A DNA stretch of 56,172 nt, from positions 1-56,172 of the forward strand of contig NZ_FUZF01000027.1 of NCBI RefSeq assembly GCF_900168125.1, given 5' to 3'. Each line of letters starts with the position of its first letter. Positions within the stretch are counted from its first letter, which is position 1. The DNA comes from Sphingobacterium nematocida (GTDB lineage: Bacteria; Bacteroidota; Bacteroidia; Sphingobacteriales; Sphingobacteriaceae). The notes beneath the pieces are model-generated. The model searched no databases, was not told the origin of the DNA, and saw only the letters and a list, made by a program, of their open reading frames with translations. Below are positions 42,422 through 49,125 of this stretch, one piece after another. Position numbers and translations under genes: made by a program.

Positions 42422-43051
42422 ATGAATAGAAGAGAAGCAATACAGCGTGTAGCCATGATTTTAGGAGGCTCAGTAATTGGAGCTAATCTGTTTTTAGAAG
42501 GCTGTACACGGCCTGCATCAAAAGATGTTGCAGGTCTTTTTGAAAAAGATATTATTGAACGACTTGGTGATTTGGCTGATGCTATTTTGCCACCTACGGC
42601 TACTCCAGGGGCAAAAGAAGCTGGGGTAGGTAGTTTTATTCCAGTTATGGTAAGAGATTGCTATACGGAAAAGCAACAAAAGGCATTTATCGAAGGCTTT
42701 GCTTCGTTGGATACTAAAGCGAAAGAAGTTAAAGGGAAGCCTTTTGCAGAGCTATCTATTGAAGATCGTACAGCAATAGCGGCGGTACTTGATAAAGAGG
42801 CGGGCGAGTTTAATAAAAAGCAATCGGAAGATCAAAAGGAAATCCGTGAGAAAAATAAGGTGAAACAAAATGAGCTTTATCACTCGGAAGAGAATGATCC
42901 TTCGCACTGGTTTACGATGTTCAAACAATTGACATTGACAGGCTTTTTTAATTCGGAACTTGGATGTACGAAATCGCTTCGTTATGTCAAGATACCGGGT
43001 AAATACGATGGTGAATTCCCGTACAAAAAAGGAGATAAGGCCTTTGCTTAA
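42422..43051 (+). CDS. Gluconate 2-dehydrogenase subunit 3-like TAT lipoprotein
   Basis: A 209-residue small subunit of the gluconate 2-dehydrogenase subunit 3 family. It has a TAT-type signal (MNRREAIQRVAMILGGSVIGA) followed by a lipobox-like FLEGC, so it would be lipidated after twin-arginine export. Family marks are the LGDLADAILPPTATPGAKEAGVGSFI motif and the late FFNSELGCTKSLRYVKIPGKYDGEFPY. It normally partners a GMC large subunit and supplies the export signal for the complex. The two are separated only by the oxidoreductase gene here. It is last of the cluster, followed by a terminator. No cytochrome c subunit is encoded nearby. Confidence 0.88.
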   Translation: MNRREAIQRVAMILGGSVIGANLFLEGCTRPASKDVAGLFEKDIIERLGDLADAILPPTATPGAKEAGVGSFIPVMVRDCYTEKQQKAFIEGFASLDTKAKEVKGKPFAELSIEDRTAIAAVLDKEAGEFNKKQSEDQKEIREKNKVKQNELYHSEENDPSHWFTMFKQLTLTGFFNSELGCTKSLRYVKIPGKYDGEFPYKKGDKAFA

Positions 43052-43067
43052 CGTTAAGCGAATCGCT

Positions 43068-43107
43068 AAAAATAGGGTGCCGCTTAATAAACGGCGCCCT
43101 ATTTTTT
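43068..43107 (+). terminator. Terminator of the sugar-oxidation cluster
   Basis: AAAAATAGGGTGCCG (43068-43082) pairs with CGGCGCCCTATTTTT (43092-43106), one G-U pair, 9-base loop, T6 tail. It is a strong intrinsic terminator 16 bases past the last stop of the cluster. Confidence 0.88.
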
Positions 43108-43138
43108 CTGAAAGTGTTTGTACTCAATGGCCATCAAG

Positions 43139-43186
43139 AACTTTCATGTCTGTTGCTGATCCAAAGGCATCATGAAAGTTTTTTTG
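43139..43186 (+). terminator. Second hairpin plus T run before the DUF1003 gene
   Basis: AACTTTCATG (43139-43148) and CATGAAAGTT (43171-43180) are exact complements around a 22-base loop, followed by a T run to 43185. It could be a back-up terminator or an attenuator in the leader of the gene at 43260. Confidence 0.55.
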
Positions 43187-43259
43187 TAATAAATTATTAT
43201 CTTTATTTGGTGACTTCGGAAGGATACTCCAATTTTATATCTAAAATAAGAGATAAGAA

Positions 43260-43823
43260 ATGAACAATCGTAAAGAACTCGATGCTATTATCGAGAGAAA
43301 TAATGACAATGTGCGTAGACTCCATGAGATAGTTAAACAGACTATGGTGGAGGAGGCTCTGATTGTGGATCGGTTGGTTCATCCACCGAAAGAGATTTTG
43401 AGCCGAGGTCAACGTGTATCGGATAAAGTCGCACAATTTGGGGGAAGTTGGCGCTTTATTATCATTTTTATTGTTATTCTCGTAGTTTGGATTGCTTACA
43501 ATACAATTGCGCTGACAGACGATAAATTTGATCCTTATCCTTTTATTTTGATGAATCTTGTCCTTTCTTGTGTTGCAGCATTGCAAGCCCCGATTATTAT
43601 GATGAGCCAGAATAGACAGGAGGAGAAAGATCGAATGCGTGGGGAAAATGATTACTTGGTAAATTTAAAGGCAGAATTGGAGATACGAAGTCTCCATCAA
43701 AAACTTGACGTTTTACTTGAAGAGCAAATCAAGGGATTATATGAATCCCAGCAGGAACAGTATAAGCTAATTAAAGAGTTGTATCGTAAGGTGGAAAAGT
43801 TAGACCGTAAACTGAACCCTTAA
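43260..43823 (+). CDS. DUF1003 membrane protein
   Basis: A 187-residue protein of the DUF1003 family. Features: an N-terminal coil; a conserved FGGSWRFIIIFIVILVVWIAYN first transmembrane segment; a second (PFILMNLVLSCVAALQAPIIMMSQNR) ending in the DUF1003 signature QNRQ; and a C-terminal coiled coil (about 110-185). The function is unknown in all members; some have been called cyclic-nucleotide-linked or magnesium-related, without proof known to me. It is alone, between a strong terminator and a convergent ABC-F gene. Confidence 0.85.
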   Translation: MNNRKELDAIIERNNDNVRRLHEIVKQTMVEEALIVDRLVHPPKEILSRGQRVSDKVAQFGGSWRFIIIFIVILVVWIAYNTIALTDDKFDPYPFILMNLVLSCVAALQAPIIMMSQNRQEEKDRMRGENDYLVNLKAELEIRSLHQKLDVLLEEQIKGLYESQQEQYKLIKELYRKVEKLDRKLNP

Positions 43824-43873
43824 GATTTAGCGCCGGAATAGCCTGTCGGGCTAAGGGGCGGGTCGTAAAAAAG

Positions 43874-43911
43874 TTTGACCACTGTATCAAGCGTGTTGAT
43901 AAGTGGTCAAA
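43874..43911. terminator. Two-part hairpin between DUF1003 and ABC-F genes
   Basis: TTTGACCACT (43874-43883) pairs with AGTGGTCAAA (43902-43911), and inside it TATCAA pairs with TTGATA with one bulged G. It is placed between convergent genes; there is no U run, so termination efficiency is uncertain. Confidence 0.55.
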
Positions 43912-43936
43912 TAGATTGTGCCGAACGGAAATGAGT

Positions 43937-45568
43937 TTAGCGCTCTATCTCCTTTAGACTATTCATTTTTTTGTACTCTAAGAAGCCTTTGATGTCTTCG
44001 AAATGTTCTCTGACGCGTTTGTTTCCAAACTCAAATACTTTGGTTGCCAGTCCATCCAGGAAATCCCTGTCGTGAGAAACTAGTATAAGTGTTCCATCAA
44101 AATCTTGAAGAGCATCTTTTATTATGTCTTTGGTCTTCATGTCCAAATGGTTGGTTGGCTCATCTAGAATCAAGACATTGACAGGTTCCAATAACAGTTT
44201 GATCATTGCAAGTCTTGTTTTTTCTCCACCAGAAAGGACTTTAACTTTTTTGGTGGTGTCGTCGCCGCTGAACATAAATGCACCGAGCATGTCTTTTATT
44301 TTTACACGAACATCGCCTATTGCAATCTGGTCGATAGTTTCAAATACGGTTAATTCTTCGTCTAGTAAAGCTGCTTGATTTTGGGCGAAATAACCTATTT
44401 TAGCGTTATGACCTACTTTTAAGGACCCTTCAAAGTCAATTTCTCCCATGATAGCTTTAATCATGGTTGACTTTCCTTCTCCGTTTTTGCCTACAAAGGC
44501 TACTTTTTCGCCACGTTCGATGACCATCGCTGCCTTTTCAAATACGACATGTTCACCGTATTTTTTAGTTAGTTCTTCTACCATTACGGGGTATTGTCCG
44601 GAACGGGGAGAAGGTGGGAATTTTAATCGCAAGGCTGATGTATCGACCTCATCTATCTGGATGATTTCGAGTTTTTCTAACATTTTGACCCGAGATTGTA
44701 CCTGTAGCGTTTTAGAATAGGTTCCTCTAAAGCGATCGATAAATTCTTGGTTGTCCGCTATAAAGCGCTGTTGTTCTTCGTACGCTTTTAGTTGGTGTAG
44801 ACGACGATCTTTACGTAGCTCGAGATAATGACTATATTTGGCTTTATAATCGTAGATACGTCCCATCGTAACTTCGATGGTACGGTTGGTAATGTTGTCT
44901 ACGAAAGCTCTATCGTGAGAGATGACAATAACTGCTTTGGCTGAATTGATCAAGAATTCCTCTAACCATTGAATACTTTCAATATCCATGTGGTTTGTAG
45001 GTTCATCGAGAAGAATTAAGTCTGGTTTTTTTAAGAGTATTTTTGCTAATTCGATGCGCATGCGCCATCCTCCAGAGAATTCGGAGGTCTGACGGGTGAA
45101 ATCTGCACGTTCGAATCCTAATCCTTTGAGCACCTTTTCAACTTCTGCGTCGTAGTTTGTCTCTTCTATAGAGTAGAATTTTTCGCTTAGTTCGGACACC
45201 CGTTCGATTAGTTTCATGTAATCGTCGGTTTCATAATCCGTACGTATATTAAGTTGTTCATTCAGTGTCTCTAATTCATCGCGCATCTGATAGACTTCTT
45301 CGAACGCTTTTGAGGTTTCTTCGAAGACAGTCATATTATCTTGGGTGAGTAGGTGTTGCGGTAAGTAGGCAATAATGGCATCCTTAGGTCCTGATATATT
45401 ACCGGATGTAGGTTTGCCGGCACCTGCAATAATTTTTAACAAGGTGGATTTACCAGCTCCATTTTTGCCCATAAGCGCTATTTTGTCATTTTCGTTGATC
45501 GAAAATGAAACATCGCTGAAAAGAGTTGTGCCTCCAAATGACACAGAGACATTATTTACGTTGATCAC
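43937..45568 (-). CDS. ABC-F family ATPase (YbiT/EttA-like)
   Basis: A second soluble ABC-F protein, 543 residues, shorter than the Uup-like one at 25821 because it lacks the C-terminal coiled coil. Domain 1 Walker A GKNGAGKSTLLK (about 34-45) and FSGGWRMRIELAKIL; domain 2 GKNGEGKSTMIK (about 358) and LSGGEKTRLAMIKLL; both have LILLDEPTNHMD/LILDEPTNHLD. The interdomain linker (about 235-300, YLELRKDRRLHQLKAYEEQQ) is charged. Such proteins bind the ribosomal E site and tune translation. A CAAAGATA on the plus strand at 45594-45601 gives TATCTTTG on the gene strand, a perfect -7 box, 25 bases upstream of the start, without a clear -33. Confidence 0.9.
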   Translation of the reverse strand: MINVNNVSVSFGGTTLFSDVSFSINENDKIALMGKNGAGKSTLLKIIAGAGKPTSGNISGPKDAIIAYLPQHLLTQDNMTVFEETSKAFEEVYQMRDELETLNEQLNIRTDYETDDYMKLIERVSELSEKFYSIEETNYDAEVEKVLKGLGFERADFTRQTSEFSGGWRMRIELAKILLKKPDLILLDEPTNHMDIESIQWLEEFLINSAKAVIVISHDRAFVDNITNRTIEVTMGRIYDYKAKYSHYLELRKDRRLHQLKAYEEQQRFIADNQEFIDRFRGTYSKTLQVQSRVKMLEKLEIIQIDEVDTSALRLKFPPSPRSGQYPVMVEELTKKYGEHVVFEKAAMVIERGEKVAFVGKNGEGKSTMIKAIMGEIDFEGSLKVGHNAKIGYFAQNQAALLDEELTVFETIDQIAIGDVRVKIKDMLGAFMFSGDDTTKKVKVLSGGEKTRLAMIKLLLEPVNVLILDEPTNHLDMKTKDIIKDALQDFDGTLILVSHDRDFLDGLATKVFEFGNKRVREHFEDIKGFLEYKKMNSLKEIER

Positions 45569-45676
45569 TATAAACCGATATTAAAATAAACCGCAAAGAT
45601 AGCATTTAGATGTTAGATGTAAATCATCAGATTTGAGATAGTTGATCCTTATCAAAGATGGCGTTTATCCCTTTGC

Positions 45677-46288
45677 TTACCCAGCTTTCGCTTGATGCTC
45701 AGGACAGTCTATCCGAAGGTCTTTGGTATCTAGTTTTTGATTGAGTAATCTACAGAAATGTGTTCCGTCATCTGTTGAATGGTAATAGGAGCAACTGATA
45801 CACATCCTTTGCACGCTGATTATTCCAGATTTATTGAGATGACCGATAATTTCCAGTAGACTGGATAGCAGGGTTTCTTTGCTCTTATCGTCCAACTTAT
45901 CGATAGGTGTTCTGATTTCCTTCGTGAATAGGGATGTCCGCTCGGCTATATTTCTCCCGTTGTCGGTGAGATTGATGGTGTAGCTTCTTGTGTCTAATCC
46001 GCCATATTCTTTGACAATGAGTTTCTTTTGCTCCAATGTTTTGACTGTGTCACTAATAGTAGCTTTGCTCATGTTGAATTCTTCAGCGAGGTAGCTTACT
46101 TTTCTATTTTCAGGACCATGATGAAGTAGAAAAATCAATAATTGTATTTGAGTGGGTGTCAAAGTGAATTCTTTGCTTTGTTGCCACAGCAGTACGCGAA
46201 AAGATTGAGATATTCTTTCGAATGAAGCTACAATTTTGCTTTCTATGTTCTTGCTCTGTTGTTCCAGATCGAAATCAGATCTGTTCAT
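45677..46288 (-). CDS. MarR-type regulator with four-cysteine C-terminal tail
   Basis: A winged-helix regulator, 203 residues. The DNA-binding part (about 40-112) shows LTPTQIQLLIFLL, VSYLAEEFNMSKATISDTVKTLEQKKLIVKE and the wing LDTRSYTINLTDNG. After the dimer helices comes a tail with Cys163, Cys166, Cys179 and Cys195 (RMCISCSYYH, HFCRLL, IDCPEH). The spacing C-x2-C-x12-C-x15-C looks like a zinc or iron-sulfur site, or a thiol switch. I know of no such tail in classical MarR or OhrR. It is the last gene behind the DUF2024 gene (12 bases), so it lies in the transcript that its own operator controls. It very probably acts on the two sites at 46623 and 46938. Confidence 0.87.
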   Translation of the reverse strand: MNRSDFDLEQQSKNIESKIVASFERISQSFRVLLWQQSKEFTLTPTQIQLLIFLLHHGPENRKVSYLAEEFNMSKATISDTVKTLEQKKLIVKEYGGLDTRSYTINLTDNGRNIAERTSLFTKEIRTPIDKLDDKSKETLLSSLLEIIGHLNKSGIISVQRMCISCSYYHSTDDGTHFCRLLNQKLDTKDLRIDCPEHQAKAG

Positions 46289-46300
46289 GCTATATATTGT

Positions 46301-46564
46301 TTATTTACAGTTTTCCATTTCATAGATGAAAACTCCTTTATTGTTTATTTCATTTTGCCATTCGATTTTGACTTTTTCTATATGGCAGAATTTGCATTCA
46401 TGTGACGTCAATGGTTGACCCTCTTGGTTTTTGATTCTCAGGTACTCTCTCCCATAGTCGTAAATTACAGAGGTATCCGTTATTTCTGCAGGAACAATAA
46501 TGTCAAAGTGCATAATTGTTCCGTCTTTTTTGGTTACGTAGGTATCCCAAACCGCTACTTGCAT
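46301..46564 (-). CDS. DUF2024 family protein
   Basis: An 87-residue protein of the DUF2024 family. The start MQVAVWDTYVTKKDGTIMHFDIIVPAEI is the hallmark of the family, and the end has SHECKFCHIEKVKIEW with a CxxC (Cys57, Cys60) followed by His, plus one more Cys near the C terminus (Cys86). The CxxC-His group suggests metal binding or redox activity, not tested. Its start is 57 bases after the operator in the preceding intergenic region. It sits between a thioredoxin-like gene and a Cys-rich MarR gene, so a thiol or metal stress role is likely. Confidence 0.85.
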   Translation of the reverse strand: MQVAVWDTYVTKKDGTIMHFDIIVPAEITDTSVIYDYGREYLRIKNQEGQPLTSHECKFCHIEKVKIEWQNEINNKGVFIYEMENCK

Positions 46565-46620
46565 GTTTTATTGATTTTTGTGATGTTCTGATTTTGTTTT
46601 AACTCATAAAAGATGCCCCT

Positions 46621-46652
46621 CAAAGATAGTTATCCTATCTAAGTGGGGCAAA
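46621..46652 (-). promoter_or_regulatory. Promoter and MarR operator for DUF2024-marR
   Basis: On the minus strand TTTG (46649-46652), 20 bases, then TATCTTTG (46621-46628): an exact Bacteroidota promoter. The spacer and -7 box are covered by a 19-base near-palindrome AAGATAGTTATCCTATCTA (46623-46641) that matches 14 of 19 positions of the operator at 46938 (in opposite orientation). It lies just after the stop of the thioredoxin-like gene and gives DUF2024 and marR their own start. Confidence 0.78.
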
Positions 46653-46655
46653 CTT

Positions 46656-46889
46656 TTAACCTTTTACATCTTCGATAGACGCGCCAAAGTTGATGTGTAA
46701 TACATTTCCTTGCGGTGTTACTAGAGCTGGTACTGACTTTACTCCAACTTTTTCAGCTTCCTCTATCCGGTCTCTCACTTCTCCGATGTTTACGACTTCT
46801 ACGTTGTCAATACCTAGAAGATTGATGATGTCATGTTCTGCGCTGACGCATACGGGACATCCTGCGTGGTAAAAAACTGATTTTGACAT
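46656..46889 (-). CDS. Small thioredoxin-like protein
   Basis: A 77-residue protein with the thioredoxin fold reduced to a glutaredoxin-like core. The start KSVFYHAGCPVCVSAEHD has the redox pair Cys11 and Cys14; the segment VKSVPALVTPQG keeps the cis-Pro. No signal peptide, so it is cytoplasmic. It probably reduces a disulfide or carries electrons to a partner in the same cassette. It is first of the cassette, behind the promoter at 46932, and is followed by DUF2024 after 91 bases that contain a second, very similar promoter and operator. The small size and the CPVC site make thioredoxin reductase coupling possible but unproven. Confidence 0.85.
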   Translation of the reverse strand: MSKSVFYHAGCPVCVSAEHDIINLLGIDNVEVVNIGEVRDRIEEAEKVGVKSVPALVTPQGNVLHINFGASIEDVKG

Positions 46890-46931
46890 GTTTGTTGTAT
46901 TTTAATTTACTTCTGGGTAATATTACCTCTT

Positions 46932-46963
46932 CAAAGGTAGTTAGGATTCCTAACTAATTCAAA
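46932..46963 (-). promoter_or_regulatory. Promoter and MarR operator for the thioredoxin-like gene
   Basis: On the minus strand TTTG (46960-46963), 20 bases, then TACCTTTG (46932-46939): an exact TTTG-N20-TAnnTTTG promoter. A 19-base palindrome TAGTTAGGATTCCTAACTA (46938-46956; 9-bp arms, one central base) fills the spacer and touches the -7 box. Binding of a MarR dimer there would exclude RNA polymerase. Confidence 0.82.
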
Positions 46964-47087
46964 TTGATGAATAAAGATAATTGCCTGGACCATTCGTATT
47001 TTTAAAATCTGTGCTACCTCAGATGTCATGCATTTTTCAAAAGATGTATTTTACGAAGAAGTCTAATCGTCGAGATGTAGGGCGCAG

Positions 47088-47186
47088 CACTTTTTTTATG
47101 AACGAACCGGTTATAAGGATAAGGATAGGGATTCTCTTTACGACGATGTGATAGCCGAACTTAAGCAGTTTTACGATGCCGTATAA
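47088..47186 (+). pseudogene. Possible gene remnant with acetyltransferase-like tail
   Basis: Reading from 47088, the frame gives HFFYERTGYKDKDRDSLYDD followed by more coding-like residues to a TAA at 47184. The HFFYERTGYK group recalls the end of GNAT acetyltransferases (H-x-FYE-x-x-GY). Upstream in the same frame a stop at 47067 and no start are found. It could be a decayed gene or chance; the surrounding 230 bases hold nothing else. Confidence 0.25.
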
Positions 47187-47197
47187 CACAGAATTTA

Positions 47198-47905
47198 TTA
47201 GAATGGCATTTCGAGTTTTTTGCCCGCGTATTTACCTTTTTCAATCTTGAAAAGGACTACATAACCGCCTGCTCCGTCGCCGTTTGTGGCAACGATGTAC
47301 AAGCAATCTTTTTCATAGTCGTAGTAGCACCCTACACTTTCATTATTGATATTGAAAAGATTTTCGATATCTCGCTCAGGAATTCTTATCGTCTTGTTTC
47401 TGATCTGAATGATAATTGATTTATAGTGTGTCTGTGGTATGGTACCGTCAGTACCCCACATTTCCTGTCCTTTATAACGGTCCAGAATACTGTAAGTTCC
47501 ATAGTCCGAAATAGAAAAGTCCTTTTTGTGTTTTGCATAGTCAAAATCGTCACTTTCGATATCGATTTGAATATCCTTCATTTGAAACGACGCGGATGCT
47601 CTGTTTGATAGGAGCGAAGGGATTTGTTCGTAAGAGGCAATTTCTTTGAGCCTAGATTTATGGATATATCCCGTAATCAGTTCGTTCTTTTCATTTCGAT
47701 AGTCAGCAATACGCCAATTTCCAAATTCGTCGTCATGGAATGTATAGACGATTTCTTCAGAATTTATTTTTCCTACAATGCGGCTAGTTGCACTTGCCTT
47801 CTCCCTAAGATTGGTATAACCATCCTTATCGATAATTTTGGCAAATTGCGCAAAACATGTAGAGGAAAATATAGAAAGAAGAATAAAAGTTAAGAATTTA
47901 AGCAT
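47198..47905 (-). CDS. Exported SH3-domain protein
   Basis: A 235-residue protein with a signal peptide (LKFLTFILLSIFSSTCFAQ). An SH3b domain follows (about 22-90): IIDKDGYTNLREKASATSRIVGKI and NWRIADYRNEKNELITGYIHKSRL, the pattern of bacterial SH3 domains that bind peptidoglycan. The C-terminal 140 residues are unassigned, with beta-rich YYDYEKDCLYIVATNGDGAGGYVVLFKIEKG. It is next to an unknown lipoprotein gene 33 bases upstream, both on the minus strand. The function is unknown. Confidence 0.72.
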   Translation of the reverse strand: MLKFLTFILLSIFSSTCFAQFAKIIDKDGYTNLREKASATSRIVGKINSEEIVYTFHDDEFGNWRIADYRNEKNELITGYIHKSRLKEIASYEQIPSLLSNRASASFQMKDIQIDIESDDFDYAKHKKDFSISDYGTYSILDRYKGQEMWGTDGTIPQTHYKSIIIQIRNKTIRIPERDIENLFNINNESVGCYYDYEKDCLYIVATNGDGAGGYVVLFKIEKGKYAGKKLEMPF

Positions 47906-47938
47906 TACTGTCTATGCTAATTTTTCATTACGAATTAT

Positions 47939-48427
47939 TTAATTTTCAAAAGAGAATCGGCTGTATGTACCCGGAGCGGCATGATCCCCTTCCTGGAAAT
48001 CAAAAGTCACATATTTTATTCCGGTTTGTTCTGTCAAAGTGAAGGTAGCTAGGGTTAAATAGGCTCGCGCACCAGTAGAACCCATTTGTTGTGTCAAAAC
48101 TTGTGGCTGTTCTATTTTAACAAATAATGTGTCTGTGTTCTGTCTAACGAAATCTAATTTGACTTTTCCATCGTAGTTTTTATTGATAATTCTTAACGCG
48201 TTATCAATAGAATGAGGCCGATTTTGGTTAGAATCGATACGGATAAGGGTGTCTGCCTGATAGTCATATTCCCACAACGGAGCATCTTTGTTGATACTAT
48301 CGTCGTGAAGAGATTGTTGTTCGGGAATATTATTTGATTTTGTGTCGGTTCGATTATTACAGGAAGCTAAGAATAGGCACAACAAAACGGTTACCGTTTT
48401 GTTGTGAATAATCCGACGTATTTGCAT
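47939..48427 (-). CDS. Lipoprotein of unknown function
   Basis: I do not recognise the family. A 162-residue protein with an N-terminal basic, hydrophobic signal and a lipobox-like CLFLASC (Cys about 23), followed by a polar region (NNIPEQQSLHDDSINKDAP) and a C-terminal mixed domain (about 65-160) with LTQQMGSTGARAYLTLATFTLTEQTGIKYVTFDFQEGDHAAPG. That end resembles GerMN-type domains, in which a 'MGSTGA..YLT..' segment occurs, but the match is loose. It lies directly ahead of the SH3 protein gene and may be cotranscribed. Confidence 0.58.
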   Translation of the reverse strand: MQIRRIIHNKTVTVLLCLFLASCNNRTDTKSNNIPEQQSLHDDSINKDAPLWEYDYQADTLIRIDSNQNRPHSIDNALRIINKNYDGKVKLDFVRQNTDTLFVKIEQPQVLTQQMGSTGARAYLTLATFTLTEQTGIKYVTFDFQEGDHAAPGTYSRFSFEN

Positions 48428-48493
48428 ATTCGATTTGATTCGTTAAGTTGTAAGATTAATAGTTCTTAAATATACAGGAAATATAATTGAAAA

Positions 48494-48880
48494 TTATTCT
48501 AAACGTTTCAGACGGAACAGTAATTGTTGTATCGTCTCTTGCGCATCATCAATTATCGATTGAGAAAAGGTCTCTGGGAATAATGGGCCTCTTGTACGTT
48601 CTATATGTGCGTAATATTCTTCAATATATTTAATGTGATTGTTAGGTCGTTTCGTTTCGGGAATAACGATATCCAACGTACCCTTTAATGAAAATGTAGT
48701 TTCTACAAGACGATCAGTAATATCTATAAGCGACGCGATCGCCTGATCTAGCGAGATATGCGTTTCGTAGCTTCCTTTTCCTGTGATGGACCAATGGATT
48801 AATTTAAGTGAATTACGAAAAGAAATGAGTTCGGCCAAAAAATTAGCGATGTCTTTGTTGTTTGATTTTGTACTTGCCAT
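48494..48880 (-). CDS. Small Dps/ferritin-like protein (DUF5856-like)
   Basis: A 128-residue, all-helical protein. The segment FLAELISFRNSLKLIHWSITGKGSYETHISLDQAIASLIDITDRLVE repeats the Dps pattern (His-Trp, then Gly, His, Asp spacing in the ferroxidase region). It is shorter than Dps (about 150-170) and lacks the final helix. It may bind iron or act as a scaffold; I recall related Bacteroidota proteins as DUF5856, which should be checked. It is divergent from pstS with 245 bases between them. Confidence 0.62.
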   Translation of the reverse strand: MASTKSNNKDIANFLAELISFRNSLKLIHWSITGKGSYETHISLDQAIASLIDITDRLVETTFSLKGTLDIVIPETKRPNNHIKYIEEYYAHIERTRGPLFPETFSQSIIDDAQETIQQLLFRLKRLE

Positions 48881-49064
48881 TGTGAGATGTCTATAGTTAA
48901 ATGAACTAAAGTGATTGTCGTAACATGAACAAGTGGAACTGTTTTTTGTTTTTCTAAGTTTTTAGAGGTAGCGGGTCGGTTAGTCGTTAGGAAGGATATA
49001 GGTAAATGTTAAATTTAGCTCATTTAATGTTTTTTTTACCTGTTTTTAACATAAAATAGCTCGC

Positions 49065-49092
49065 TTAACATTGGCTTAACACTTCGTTAAAG
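49065..49092 (+). promoter_or_regulatory. Candidate Pho box upstream of pstS
   Basis: TTAACA (49065-49070), TTAACA (49076-49081) and TTAAAG (49087-49092) are spaced exactly 11 bases apart. This direct-repeat rhythm is that of PhoB/PhoP boxes, and TTAACA resembles the Bacillus PhoP half-site. A further TTAACA at 49046 is out of phase. The site lies 33-61 bases before the pstS start. It suggests phosphate-starvation control; regulator not in the window. Confidence 0.6.
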
Positions 49093-49125
49093 TTCTCTTT
49101 ATATTAAAATAGCACTTTTGTGCTG

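Noticed and set aside
49113..49120. CACTTTTG as the pstS -7 box
   Set aside because: It would place the transcript start at or beyond the pstS ATG, and no -33 box is at the right distance.
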